A DNA stretch of 64,000 nucleotides from Bemisia tabaci (GCF_918797505.1 NC_092796.1:32312098-32376097); one strand, 5' to 3'. Positions 12,099-23,110 are shown, numbered from the stretch's first letter. Numbers and translations: made by a program. Notes: generated by a model from the sequence alone, not told the origin.

Positions 12099-12285
12099 TG
12101 GACGCAATGCGTGAAGTATTCACGCAGTCTTGTAGGCGCTATGCGTTTCGCGCTGACCGCACTGTGTTTAGCGCAATGCGTGAAGTATTCATGCATTCTT
12201 GTAGGCGCTATCCGTTTCACGCTGACCGCACTGTATTTGATGCAATGCGTGAAGTATTCGTGCAGTCTTGTAGGCGCTAATATGT
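12099..12285. repeat. Tandem repeat, unit about 70 bp, about 2.6 copies
   Basis: GCAATGCGTGAAGTATTC...CTTGTAGGCGCTAT...GCTGACCGCACTGT recurs three times with few changes. It is part of hAT-M copy 1 and yields repetitive peptide frames. Confidence 0.85.
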
Positions 12286-12631
12286 GTTACATGCCGATCG
12301 CCGCGCCGAGGGCTTCTCCTTTTCATCTCAAGTCCTCGTTATCATTTCTCTCTAAGTTGCGCCGTTCGAGGCCAAATCGCGTGTTCGGTTTTTCTCGTAA
12401 CTCGACTTATTGAGGGTGCTGTCTCTTGTATCAATAAGAGACGACAAAATTAGAAATTACTAGACTCTCAGGAAATGAGAGATTTTGTCGCCTTTTCTCG
12501 TTTGTAATTTTGTTTTTATAAATCCGATTTTTTTTTATACCTACACCTTAAAAAATTGCAAATTTTTGCCGCCCCTTAGATTTGACGCCATGGGCCGCGG
12601 CCCGTGTGGCCACCCCCTTAATCCGGCCCTG
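12099..12631. mobile_element. hAT-M copy 1, one end missing
   Basis: Right end AATCCGGCCCTG with the GCCATGGGCCGCGG motif, GCCGCGCCGAGGGCTTCTCC block and the 70-bp tandem units match 14233-14760 inverted. The outer end beyond the tandem units is lost. Confidence 0.7.
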
Positions 12632-13011
12632 GTCTTGATTACTTTCATTTTTCTGAGTTGGTGTGTTTTCGTTCTCACTGATTCAAATATGGACGTATGC
12701 TAAAATGAATGCACGCGTGCTTTCCTCGCAGTAGGTACGCTCCAAGGAAATTGTACCCCTATGCAATGAGCTATTCTTGGCGTAAATACAGCTGTTGTAA
12801 CTGAATGCCTGATATAGACGCAAGAATGTACGAACCAGCAGGTTAGGCTATAGGTTAGGGGATTGGGGAAGCAGTTCAATGGGAACAAATCCGTTGCGAG
12901 AGCGGAGCGTCCGGCCGGCGCGCGATGCGACGATCGACTTCGATGTGAATCAGCTTTAGAATCAGCGTGAGTAGTAGCGAAAGTGATGTCAAGAGAATGT
13001 CCACTGCCGTA
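12632..13011. other. No gene; CpG-rich from 12880
   Basis: Lies downstream of the minus-strand candidate exon at 13018-13094 and would be its intron. Confidence 0.35.
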
Positions 13012-13017
13012 ACTCAC

Positions 13018-13094
13018 CCAGCAGCAAGCGCAGCTTCACAATCGCAGTCGCCTCCTCGAGTCCTCGCTGGGCAGAATCACTTGCTCGACCGACT
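13018..13094 (-). promoter_or_regulatory. Candidate minus-strand initiator and first exon
   Basis: On the minus strand TCAGTC (13096-13091) is a perfect TCAKTY initiator, preceded by a CTCTCTCTC GAGA-type tract and followed 77 bases on by CTGG/GTGAGT, a strong donor. CpG-rich surroundings support a promoter. No downstream exon was identified. Confidence 0.3.
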
Positions 13095-13178
13095 GAACTA
13101 GAGCGCCTTTAGACTAGAGAGAGAGTATCCACAATCCAGGATCCGTTTCTCATTGGCTCACCCATCTCAAGCTTCATG

Positions 13179-13492
13179 TAGAGTCCCTTTATACTGAGAG
13201 ACAAGACAATGTGAATCCATTTCTAATTGGTTCCCGTATTTTAGGTCTCCACAGTGTCCTAAACGGGAATAAAGATTACATTTTCACCGATTGCAAAGAT
13301 TATAATCTGGATTGGACCAGGGAATTACGGGCTCGGCAAGGAACAAACGGAATGATAGAAGGAACGGAGAAAGGAATTTGAGAATGAGCCGATCAAAGAT
13401 TATGAAAAACTGCCAATTTATGTGATCTTTACCTATTCCTGTTTGTGGCTCCATGAGGGGGTTGTGTTGACTCGCAGTTTAAAGAGACTCCA
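13179..13492. mobile_element. hAT-L element
   Basis: TAGAGTCCCTTTATACTGAG to TTTAAAGAGACTCCA; flanks GCTTCATG and GCTTCATC (7 of 8). Interior GGAATAAAGATTACATTTTC and AACAAACGGAATGA as in the two other copies. Confidence 0.82.
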
Positions 13493-14149
13493 GCTTCATC
13501 GAGCCAGCAATATCGTCCGAAGAAAGAATGGGCGACGTCGCATGCACAATGTTTGAAATGAAAGAAAATGAGGCTTCCTCTTCTTACAACCACCCTGTAT
13601 TACTCGAATTGAGGGGTTCGGGTTTGGATGACAGTGCGCATTATTGCAATTTTTGAAAAAATTAATATTTTAACGATTACCATTAAAAGTAGTCTTCTCC
13701 TGATGCATATTCTGTGAAAAATACGTTCCCAAATTCAAATTTTTAAGCTTCAAAAAGTCAGTTTGAACTTCCTTTCCGCCACAAGGATTCGTGTAATTTC
13801 GAAAATTCAAGCACGTATCCCTCGAAATAACAAAATCTGCGCTTGTGCGCATTGTCCTCCAAGCCCCTCAATTTTTGTCTTTTTCGCGAGCGGGAAGTAC
13901 ACAAAGTGAAAATAGACGATTGTCCCTTTTTACAGGTATGTTGATTTTCCCGGGTATTTTAAGTGTGTTCAACGTGCCTTGCATGGAATGTTGATGAGAC
14001 TACATGTAATGCTGTGCTCACATTCTTACTATGTCTGATGGTCCATTTCCGGCTTGAAAGTTGGCAACGTTGTTTTTCCTCCATTTAAATCCATTAAAGA
14101 TGTCGATTTCGGTGCCTCGCTAAAAATCGATCTTCGTATTTACATTATT
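13493..14149. other. No gene; hAT-D left-half remnant 14050-14140
   Basis: CTTGAAAGTTGGCAACGTTG and CTCCATTTAAATCCATTAAA at 14055-14100 are hAT-D-like. The rest is unclassified. Confidence 0.45.
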
Positions 14150-15163
14150 TAAAATTGTGAGATCCTGTTGGTTGAAACGAGACTAAATGAAGAGTCTCAC
14201 GTGGGTTGCCATTGGTTAATCCATCATTTAGCCAGGGCCGGATTAAGGGGGTGGCCACGTGGGTCGCGGCCCATGGCGGCAAAATTAGGGGGCGGCAAAT
14301 TTTGCAACTTTTTTTAAATGCAGGTACCAAAAAATCGGTTTCAGAAAAAAATTTCAAATAAGAAAAGGTGACAAAATCTCTCATTCCCTGAGAGTTCATT
14401 AATTCCTAATTTTGTCGTATTTCGGTGGTGCAAAAAACTGCGCACCTTCAATTAGTTGAGTTAAGAGAGAAACCAAACACGTAATTTGGCCTGGAGCGGC
14501 GCGGCGCAAAGAGAAATGATGACGAGGACTTGAGATGAAAAGGAGAAGCCCTCGACGCGGCGGTCGTCATGTAACACATATTAGCGCCTACGAGACTGCA
14601 TGAATACTTCACGCATTGCGTCAAACACAGTGCGGTCAACAGCGGCCGGCGCGGCGTGAAACGCACAGTGCCTACAAGACTACACGAATACTTCACGCAT
14701 TGCGCCAAACACAGTGTGGTCAGCACGACACGGCGGCGAAAGTTAAAATTATTAAACTACATTTATGTTTGTTCTTTCTTAATTTTTTAGTTAATTTCTT
14801 ACAAATAAAAGGCCTTGTCCCCACAGAGATAGGTTTACGGAACTGAACTTAGGCGCGAAGTTCCGTGAACTTTTGCTAGTAGTGTTGACAGGGCTTACGC
14901 AAAAAATGTGTCCTACACGAGTGAACGCGTCTTATGCACCCTTCTCCCTCCGGCTCGTTCACTTAATGGTTTTTATTGGTGTTTCAAAATGAATGAGAAG
15001 AGGGCGGCAAAAAATACAGGCGGCCCATGGGCGGCAAGTAGGTAAATCCGGCCATGCATTCAGCTCCATTGTCCAATGCGCCACCTGCTCTCACCGATGG
15101 GATCATGTCACTGTTTTCTCATTGTCTATAGCTTTGTCTATCAATTTCAATAATCAGCCCGCG
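14150..15163. mobile_element. fam-C copy split by hAT-M
   Basis: Left part GTTGGTTGAAACGAG...CCATCATTTAGC and right part ATTGTCTATAGCTTTGTC...CAATAATCAGCCC form one fam-C element once hAT-M is removed. Confidence 0.75.
14233..15056. mobile_element. hAT-M copy 2, complete, 824 bp
   Basis: CAGGGCCGGATTAAGG to AAATCCGGCCATG; both termini satisfy YARNG. Flanks CATTTAGC and CATTCAGC agree at 7 of 8. Contains the ATGGGCCGC motif near each end and two of the 70-bp tandem units. No transposase; the interior is GC-rich and CpG-rich. Confidence 0.82.
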
Positions 15164-15974
15164 GTGTTGGTCAACCTCATCGATTGACTTGCCTCCACGA
15201 TCGGCAATACGTCGCGTCGCAGCTAAAATCTACAAACATATGTTTGAAGGCATACTTTGAAAACAAATCCTCTCATTTAAGTATTTCAGTTATGTTGGGA
15301 ACGGAGGATAATTCAAATATGTATTTCAATCGTGACAGGCCGCGGTTGGCTGACCGGCGTGCGGCGGCTGAATCAGGCATTCACGCCGACTGATCTCGTG
15401 AAGAATTTGAAAAATGTCTTAAGAATATCAAGAGACTCAATCACAGGACGCCATTTAATACCCATGCAATCTTGTAACCTTCGCCTCTTCGCTAGTGGCT
15501 GTTTCGCTCGATCATACGGTCTTGGTGATCAGTCAAATTTTCACTTTAAAAAGGCAGGAAAACTTTATATATTTTCGTGGTAGGATTGCGGGAATCACCG
15601 GAAAATGTCGCTGGCAAGTTCCCGTTTCAATGCCTTCTCAATCCTTTCACTACGGAAAGAGTGTGCCGCTCTCTGATTGGTCGGCTATCTTGGAGCCCCA
15701 AAGTTGGCCCAATGTAAACAAACCCCAGCCACTCTGCTCCTGGTTGGGCCCAAAATAAAAAAACAAGATGGCGACAAAGTTCTACAAAGTTCTAGGCGTG
15801 ATTTTGTGTGTGATAGATTTTTTTTTTTTTATATATCCAACTTCTGAATTGAGTTCGGATTGAACTTTGATGAATATTTTTGCCGAAAATTAAGCTTTGA
15901 GTGTGATTATAATTCATTTCTCGGGCGATAATACGTGTTCCTCTGGGTCGGGTTTGTTTACATTGGTTCAACTT
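15164..15974. other. No gene seen
   Basis: Moderately GC-rich with an AACAAGATGGCGAC motif near 15762. No coding or repeat assignment. Confidence 0.4.
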
Positions 15975-16319
15975 CGAGTCCCTTTATACTGAGAGTCAAG
16001 ACAGAGTGAATCCATTTCTGATTGGTTCCCGTATTTTAGGCCTCCTTGGTGTCGCAAAAGGGAATAAAGATTACATTTTCACCAATTGCAATTCACCAAT
16101 TTTTCCAAGATTATAATCTGGAATGGATCAAGGAATTACTGGTTCGACAAGGAACAAACGGAATGAGAGAAGGAACGGAGAAAGGAATTTGAGAATTGGT
16201 TTTTGAATTTGGTTGGAGAATCAAAGTTTACGAAAAACGTTCAATTTGTGTAATATTTATTCCCGTTTGTGAATTCATGAGGGGGTGTTGTCTTGACTCT
16301 CAGTGTGAAGGGACTCTAG
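15975..16319. mobile_element. hAT-L element
   Basis: CGAGTCCCTTTATACTGAG to GTGTGAAGGGACTCTAG; flanks TTCAACTT and TCCAACTT (7 of 8). 345 bp, longest copy. Confidence 0.82.
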
Positions 16320-16929
16320 TCCAACTTTGGAGCTCCATAACAGCCAAAACTGACGAACCAATCAGAGAGCGGCACAGAGATGGCAATACTCTCCCGTGTA
16401 CAGGTACCCCAGAGTGGCCGAAGTGCGTGACGCGAGGAGTCGGCGGAGAGTGGCAGCGCGGGATTTATTACACAAATTATTCGCATGATATTCGCAGATA
16501 ATAGACGCAAGACGCAAAGGAAAGAGAAAGTGCGAGAAAAACATGGGCACCGGCCGGCGCGGGCGGGAGAGACGAGCGGCACATACGAGAAAAAGAGTCC
16601 CGGCCAGGGGGGGGGGGGGGGGGGGGGAGAGGGGGGGCGGTCAAGAGGAAAGTGGAGCTTTGTGCTTGATAAGTGAAAGCCCTTCGGTCATCCTCGCCGA
16701 GTGACGTGGACGCGGACAAGTCCCGTTGCTCCGACTCGCTGTTTCGCGAATCGCCGCGCAACGAGAAATAATATTTAATTGCCCTCCTCTTATCATTCCA
16801 CACTCGGCACTTTTTTTTTCACCGCAAGGTTACAGTGCGCTTACACTCGGGGAGTCAAGGTCGCGCCCCCCCCCTATCCCCCCCCCACTCCGTCTGGGGC
16901 CCAGACTGCCGCCTAGCGGATCGGATCAG
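16320..16929. other. CpG-rich patch with a long G-run
   Basis: A G homopolymer spans about 16607-16627. GTCTAC-free, CpG-rich sequence follows. GGATCA/GTAAGAG at 16927 could be a donor, but no exon is supported. Confidence 0.35.
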
Positions 16930-17395
16930 TAAGAGGGGCGGACAAAATTTGGAGGCTTTAAAAGTTCGTAACTCCGTTCATACAAAACTTTGAGATTTTA
17001 AAAGCGGTTCACTGGAAAAAAAAAAAAAAAAAAAAAAACACATTGGATCCAGAGTCCAGACTCTTGAAAACATTGACAAGAAAAAGACTCTTGATTCAAT
17101 CAGATTTAAGCTTAAATCAAAAGGAAATCCGCTCGAATTAAGAGGCTTGGTTCTTGATTTAAGCTTAAATCTGATTGAATCAAGAGTATTTTTTCTTGTC
17201 GATGTTTTTAAGAATCTGGACTCTAGATCCAATGTGTTTTTTTTTCCCCCCAGTGTTTCATTGGTTTCCTCGTCAAATTTTCTTACAGAAGCACCCCTTA
17301 TAATTTAAAATGTGACAAATTAAACATCGTTTTAGTCGAAAGTTGCATGTCCGGCCTCTCCGATTGACTCGATCCACTGTGTGCCGGGTTAACGG
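16930..17395. repeat. fam-Q copy split by CACTG-A
   Basis: GGACAAAATTTGGAGGC, AACTCCGTTCATACAAAACT on the left and CATTGGTTTCCTCG, GACTCGATCCACTGTG on the right belong to one fam-Q element. Confidence 0.7.
17010..17255. mobile_element. CACTG-A element within fam-Q
   Basis: CACTGGAAAAA...CCCCCAGTG, about 246 bp, TT on both sides. The fam-Q host confirms the junction. Confidence 0.85.
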
Positions 17396-17399
17396 AGAA

Positions 17400-17660
17400 A
17401 ATATCGATGGTCAAAGTGCAAAACCACATATTCATTTAGCAGTGCTCCAAAATTTCCGCTTTTAATTTATTTTTTGAAGATTGCAAGCACAACGTTTTAG
17501 CTAGAAATGTATACAGAATGCCAATGAAAAAGAAAACTCGAGCAAGTTTTCAAGTAATTACGTCGACTTGTTTTCCAAAGCAAAAATGAAGTATGGCGCG
17601 GGGTATGCAACTTCGCAAATAGAGTTACGTGGTTTCGCACTTTGGTCACAGACATGTCGA
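17400..17660. repeat. AA-type repeat
   Basis: ATCGATGGTCAAAGTGCAAAACC at the left and ACGTGGTTTCGCACTTTGG...TGTCGATGG at the right are inverted ends, about 260 bp apart. Confidence 0.6.
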
Positions 17661-17681
17661 TGGCTAGAGTGCGATGCCATT

Positions 17682-17953
17682 GGATTGCATTTTGCAAAAA
17701 GGAACCAGAAGCATTGCAATATGGTGCTAAAATTGTGCATGTGCATCTTCTTTTGTCTTGGAGGAAAAACCTGATTATTCATCAACAGTTTCTATTTTAC
17801 TCGCTGAAAACTGTAAATTTAAGACCAAAATTATCATGTAAATCTCATGTTTGTACAATGTACGTGGTTTCAGTAATTGTATTGCAAAGGGTGAAATTGC
17901 ACAATCTTAGCACCATTGCAATGCCTCTGGTTCCTTTTTGCAAAATGCAATCC
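17682..17953. mobile_element. GGA type H element
   Basis: GGATTGCATTTTGCAAAAAGG to CCTTTTTGCAAAATGCAATCC. Interior AACAGTTTCTATTTTACTCG and TTAAGACCAAAATTATCATG. Flanks do not match, so the TSD has decayed. Confidence 0.75.
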
Positions 17954-18425
17954 AACTTAGGAGTACCTGTACGAAAAGAAAATGGACCGGTCAAAACATG
18001 GCGCTCCTAGAGTCCAAAAGACCTGTAAAAGCTTGACGAGGCTGTATAGTTTTTAGATGCCTAGTTACCTCTGTTTTTGTCCTTTGCTCGATCTAGTGCA
18101 TACATAAAAGTATTCTCATCTCTATTTGGTCTCTTATTTTCTGATTATTTAGTAGACCTATTGAGAATAGCTCCCCAGACCATCCAATCTTCCTCCACGA
18201 AATGTGTTAGTATCAATATACGACGCCGAACTGGAAGAATCCTTTCAGAGGAATTATTTCATGCATGCGACCGTGTCGTTTCTCCAACTTACCTCCAGTT
18301 TGTGATTGTAGGCGAGCGGAAAAAGAAATTAAAAAGGAGAGAAATTAAAAATGCATAAATCTCTTGATGCTGCATTGTTTCTCGCGAGTCCGGCTTCGAC
18401 GCTGCATTGTGCTTACGGGGAGTAT
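17954..18425. other. No gene seen
   Basis: Unclassified; a 93-codon frame at 18077-18358 has no recognised family feature. Confidence 0.4.
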
Positions 18426-18589
18426 CAGTGGCGTGGCGTGCTTCGATATATGCCGATATTTCCCCGTTTTAAGCTATGGTAAAGAATCGATCATTAAGGT
18501 GTTCGTTGCAAACACCGTGTTAATCGATCCTTTTCTGTACGTTTAAATGGCATACCAGTCGATTTATCGCAGTTCACGCCGCGCCACTG
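18426..18589. mobile_element. hAT-B MITE
   Basis: CAGTGGCGTGGCGTG...CACGCCGCGCCACTG; flanks GGGAGTAT and GGAAGTAT (7 of 8). Confidence 0.88.
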
Positions 18590-18741
18590 GGAAGTATTAT
18601 TTTATCACTCGAGTGTCGTTGCTTTTTGCATGGGAAAGTCGGCGCGAATTCCGATATTCATTCCGTTTTTATCACCTCTTTCTTTGAATTCTTCCCGTGG
18701 TAAATTTTTACGACAGGACCTGGAGTCACGAACGGACGGTG

Positions 18742-18840
18742 CAGTGGGGATTCTCGAAAGTTGGCAACACTGTTTTTCCGCCATCTAAATCCATTAAAGA
18801 TATCGATTCCGGTCCTCGCCAAAAATCGATTGTTTTACGT
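18742..18840. mobile_element. hAT-D left half
   Basis: CAGTGGGGATTCTCGAAAGTTGG, CTAAATCCATTAAAGATATCG, then truncated near a hAT-B copy. Confidence 0.6.
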
Positions 18841-18850
18841 ACATTTTTAC

Positions 18851-19000
18851 CAGTGGCTAGGCATGAATGATCGATTATCGATATTTCCCCATTTGAAGCT
18901 ATGGTTAAGAATCGATTATTAAGGTGTTCGTTGCGAACACCCTGTCTATCGATCCTTTTCCATAGTTTTAAATGGCAGATCAATCGATATATCGTATGTA
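18851..19000. mobile_element. hAT-B, right end lost
   Basis: CAGTGGCTAGGCATGAATG... ATGGCAGATCAATCGATATA and then unrelated sequence. Confidence 0.7.
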
Positions 19001-19112
19001 CGTGTACAGCATATCTCAGTTTCCACGTGAGCCCTGTTTTACGTATAAATTCATGCTTTCTGAGACTCATGCGGAAATCGAGATATATGCGTCACAGGAG
19101 CTACGATATATC

Positions 19113-19181
19113 GGACGTATATAAGGAACTATGTGCATAGGGTCTGCGCGAGACATAGCTCCTTTTGGCATAAATACGTTC
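19113..19181. mobile_element. GGA type R hairpin
   Basis: GGACGTATATAAGGAACTATG and CATAGCTCCTTTTGGCATAAA pair across a short loop. Confidence 0.55.
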
Positions 19182-19192
19182 TAATTGTCCCT

Positions 19193-19446
19193 CACTGGAA
19201 AACAAAGAAAAAAAAGAAAAAGAAAAAAAAAACACACACTGTATCTAGAGTCCAGACTCTTGAAAACATTGACAAAAAAAATACTCTTGATTCAATCAGA
19301 TTTTGGCTTAGATCAAAAGGAAATCCGCTCAAATTAAGAGGCTTGGTTCTTAATTTAAGAAAAAATCCGATTGAGTCAAGAGTATTTTTTTTGTCGATGT
19401 TTTCAAGAGTCTGGGCTCTAGATCCAATGTGTTTTTTTTTCCAGTG
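19193..19446. mobile_element. CACTG-A element
   Basis: CACTGGAAAACAAAG...TTTTTTTTCCAGTG, CT on both sides. Typical TCTAGAGTCCAGACTCTTG stem and TTGATTCAATCAGA arms. Confidence 0.82.
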
Positions 19447-20239
19447 CTGCTTGCAACGCAGTATCTACTCGCCGTAACCCGCACAAAAGAACGTAACTCC
19501 ATTCCAAGGATGCCAAATTGACTCAAGCAATTAATGCATTCCAGAAAGTTGCACCTATGCATTTTCATCAAAAATTGTCATGATTTTTGCATGAAATCTG
19601 AGGAAAAATCAGTGAAATTTTCAGTCATAATTTCCCAAAATTTTCCTGGTTAACATGCAATTTACGAGGGGAAATTTGGCAACATTGAAATGGAGTTACG
19701 TTCCTTTGTGAGGAAAACGACGTACTATCAGCCGGAAATGTACGCTGAGACTCCCACTGCAACTAGACGCGTATCACCCCAAGACCGGAGCAACGGACTG
19801 CAAAAATTTGCAATTCCTCAATGCAGTGTACAAGTTCCAACGAGTGAGGTCTCATTGTTCATTTTCTATGCGCATATTCCCCGGGTTTCGAGTGCCCTCG
19901 GTTTTTTTTTCTTCCCGCGTCATGTTTGTGAATTACCAATGTAGGCAACTCTCAAGGCTGTCCTAAAATGACACGGCCATACAATATTGCTTTGCGGTGT
20001 GGAGTCGTCTGTTAACCCTGCGGTTACTCTGCGGTCTCAGTGGAGAGAGAGAAAATAAGAAATAACTCATTTTCTTGCGTTCCCATTATGGTTTTTTTTT
20101 TTTTTTTTTTCGAATGAAGCCTCCGAGAACATCGTCGATCAGTCAGTGTCCAAACTTCGCGACTAAGACTCGGCGTGGGTAATCATACATGTATGCTGAG
20201 TATTGGAAGTGATAGACAAAGCTGTAGATAAAGGAGAGA
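19447..20239. other. No gene; T-run at 20091-20110
   Basis: A fam-F-like arm (TTTACGAGGGGAAATTTGGC) lies near 19660. Otherwise unclassified. Confidence 0.4.
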
Positions 20240-20740
20240 AAGGGAAAATGGGCCGTATGAGCCATCAGGCGTTGCCAAATTTCCTCCGATAAAATACGAA
20301 TTTTCAAGAAAACTGTTGGATGTTTTTCTTCAAATTTTTCAAACAACTTTTTACACATTTTAATGTAAAATATCTCAAAATTTCAAGAAAAACCATGCAA
20401 AACTTTCCTGTAAAATGCCTTTTTTATCTGGGGAAATTTGGACCGCGTTTAGCAAAAAGGAACCAAGCCACATCAGCTATTGCCAGATTTAACTGGGCAA
20501 TTTAATTTTTTACGAGAGATCATCTGTGCGGATCCCTTTGAAATTTTTAAGGAATTTCCTTCAAACTATGGAGAATTTTCACTGAACTGCACAAAAATCC
20601 GCACAACCGTTTTCATGAAAAAAAATTGACTTGCCCGATTGAATTTGGCAATAGCTGATGTGACTTGGTTCCTTTCTGTTTAACGCGGTCCATTTGACAA
20701 CTCTCGAATGTGCATACGGCAATTTTCCTAGCTTGGCAGT
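20240..20740. mobile_element. fam-F copy split by type G
   Basis: GCCGTATGAGCCATCAGGCG...GGGGAAATTT on the left and GACAACTCTCGAATGTGC...GGCAG on the right are the two parts of fam-F. Confidence 0.75.
20440..20691. mobile_element. GGA type G element within fam-F
   Basis: GGACCGCGTTTAGCAAAAAGG to TTTAACGCGGTCC; ATTT at 20436-20439 and 20692-20695. The host fam-F confirms the borders. Confidence 0.88.
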
Positions 20741-20744
20741 ATTT

Positions 20745-20982
20745 CACTGAAAGAAACTCCCGCCGTGGGAGCCGCAATTACGGGCCATATAGACATACCG
20801 TCCGTTCTGGGCTCAAAGGCCGAAAATTCCGGCTGCTGGATCCGTAGTTCCGGCCTCTGAACCCGGAGCGATCGAAGTTACGCCTTCAGCAGCCGTAATT
20901 TTCGGCCTTTGAGCCCGGAACGGACGGTACGTCTATATAGCCCGTAATTGCGGCTCCCACGGCCGGAGTTTTTTTTCCAGTG
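20745..20982. mobile_element. CACTG-type palindrome U
   Basis: CACTGAAAGAAACTCC and GGAGTTTTTTTTCCAGTG, TT on both sides. The GC-rich stem carries GGAGCCGCAATTACGGG and CCCGTAATTGCGGCTCC. A relative without a clear left end lies at 31430-31677. Confidence 0.75.
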
Positions 20983-21244
20983 TTGGGTCGGTGTGCGATG
21001 ATGGGACGTTGAATGGGATGTTTGGGAGAGAGACCGGCCGGCTGCGGCTGATGCGCTCGTCGGCAAGACGTCATGACGTTGACGAGTTGCAGCGCTGCAC
21101 CGCACCACATCCTGCGCCCGACGCACGGATGCAGCGATGCACCGGTGTAGGCCGACAGCGAGTGGGTCGTCAACGGAGAGTGAAACTGTGTGAAATGTGC
21201 CGTCATTGTGCTCGCCACAGTTGCGGCACAGTGGATCGAGTCAA
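20983..21244. other. CpG-rich stretch, no gene
   Basis: GC-rich; includes CACAGTGGATCGAGTCAATGG (fam-Q left end) at 21226-21246. Confidence 0.4.
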
Positions 21245-21775
21245 TGGAGAGTCTGCGTACAAATTTTTTATTGCTTCATCTCAAAGTGGTTAAAGAGCTG
21301 ATTTCACAGTATTTTTTACAATTTTTTTTTATAATTTCAGTTTTAGAGTCCCCAAATAAGGTGGCAGCCCTGTCAAAGTGTTTGCTCCCTATCTTTGCAT
21401 GGAGAGTTTGTCTTGATGTAGAGGTGGACTCTCAGGGCAGCGTGGGATATCCATTCCATTTTAGCCTCAACTTGAGAGCTTTTTTTGAGCTTGGAAGTTG
21501 ATTCAGAGAAAACCAGTGGCATGCGCCATTGTGTTTCTCGCGAGCTTTCTTAAAAGAATCAATAGTCAAATCGCAAATCTCTCACACATGCAACATCTCC
21601 ATTTGCATGTAAATTTTTTGTTGCTTCATCTGAAAGTGGTTAAAGAGCTGATTTCTCAGTATTTTTTACCATTTTTTTCTGATATGGGAAATAGTATAAA
21701 AATATATTTAAAAGTGAGAAAATGCACCGCCTAGTGACGTTATCTGGCGGCATTTCTCATTAAAACACACACATT
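21245..21775 (+). repeat. Family W element, copy 2
   Basis: Opposite orientation to 10415-11045. Contains two versions of the TTGCTTCATCTSAAAGTGG block (21270 and 21620) and TCTTTGCATGGAGAGTTTG. Ends near GTGACGTTATCTGGCGG. Confidence 0.75.
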
Positions 21776-22282
21776 TTTGCAGATGATATCATTTTGTCAT
21801 ATCTTCTCCAATAAATGTTCAGTTCCGGAACCAAGGGTATCCTCGTCTTCAGTTCATTCCGTAGTTTCCACCTAAAATGAAATTCATCAAACAGACACCT
21901 GCAAATTCTCTATTGGAGGGATCGGACATTATTTTTTTTTAAAAAAAAAACAGCGTATCTTCTGTTATATGAAATGTCGATGTTTTAAAAGTAGTTTCAT
22001 TGGTTTTCTCGTAAAATTTTCTCGAAGTAGCGCCCCTAAAAATTGAAGCTATGTCGAGATAAAAGTAAAATTTTACAATTTTTGTGAAATATTTTATGTC
22101 AGACTTCTTTCAAAGACTCGTTCTACTGTGTGCCGTTGCCGCTGGAGGCTCAAGTCTGCGCAAACGAGATCCCTAGACCAGTTACGAGTAAACCAGTTGT
22201 ATCTACTTTGATCATTCTTCAGCAGAGCCTATCTGTGTTCAATCTGAATTAATTTATCCACCTGTACGTAGGCGGAGCAATG
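21776..22282. other. fam-Q remnant and unclassified sequence
   Basis: GTTTCATTGGTTTTCTCG and GACTCGTTCTACTGTGTGC at 22000-22130 are fam-Q-like. Confidence 0.45.
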
Positions 22283-22560
22283 GGCTATTAGACAAGCGGA
22301 CTGATCATTGAAATTGATAGACAAAGTTATAGACCGACAAAAGAGTCAAATCGAAAATGGAGCGATCGTATTGGTTGAAACGGGCCGTTGCTAGACTAAC
22401 AATAAAGGGGACTGTAAGGAAGGGTCTTTTGTGGATTGCCGTTAGTCTATTACTTAATGCCTTTTGCATTTCAACGACCAATTTCCAACATAGGACCGTT
22501 CCATTTTCCTCTTCTTAACTTGTCTATTGTCTTTTCTATCAATTTCAATGTTTAAGATGT
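22283..22560. mobile_element. fam-C MITE
   Basis: GCGGACTGATCATTGAAATTG to TCTATCAATTTCAATG, with GAAACGGGCCGTTGC and GTGGATTGCCGTTAG interior. Confidence 0.65.
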
Positions 22561-22601
22561 TTTATGTTTAAGTTGCAATGTTTGTCTATAGACGCGCCGA
22601 C

Positions 22602-23110
22602 GCCTGGATGCAACTATTCGTGCTCCATGCTGCCGTGTTGAACATGCCGTATGAACATTCGAGAGTTGCCAAATTTCCTCTGATAAAATATGTATTTTCA
22701 AGGAGATTTATGAATATTTTTCCTTGAAATCTTCGGGAACTTTTGGTGAAATCGCAAACAAAATAAGCTGAAAAACTAGAAGGAAAATAATCATAAGTTT
22801 CCTCGAAAATGTGTATTTTATCAAGGGAAATTTGGCAACGCCTGAAGGTTCCCACGGCGTTTTTCCTTAGCACGGCAGCGTGGATGTGCAAACATTAAAG
22901 GCGATTCTTAGATCGACGTAACGCGCGACGCGGCTCCGGCGCCTGGATACAACTATTCGTGCTCTATGGATGTGCGTATTGCATGTACAAAACATTGAAG
23001 GCGATTGTCAGATAGGCGCGGCGCGGTGCTGGTGCTAGGAGCAAGGATACAACTATTTGTTTTTTATGGATGTCCGAGTTGCATATGCTGAAAATTGAAG
23101 GCGCATCTCT
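22602..23110. repeat. Family Y tandem repeat (about 115-bp unit) with fam-F insert
   Basis: GGATGCAACTATTCGTGCTC...ATTGAAGGCG recurs at about 22612, 22946 and 23045 after removing the fam-F copy. CpG-rich GCGCGACGCGGC linkers vary. Related units are at 28550-28710 (inverted) and 35300-35380. Confidence 0.7.
22630..22878. mobile_element. fam-F MITE inside family Y
   Basis: CTGCCGTGTTGAACATGCCG to TTTTTCCTTAGCACGGCAG; flanks CATG and CGTG. Confidence 0.8.
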
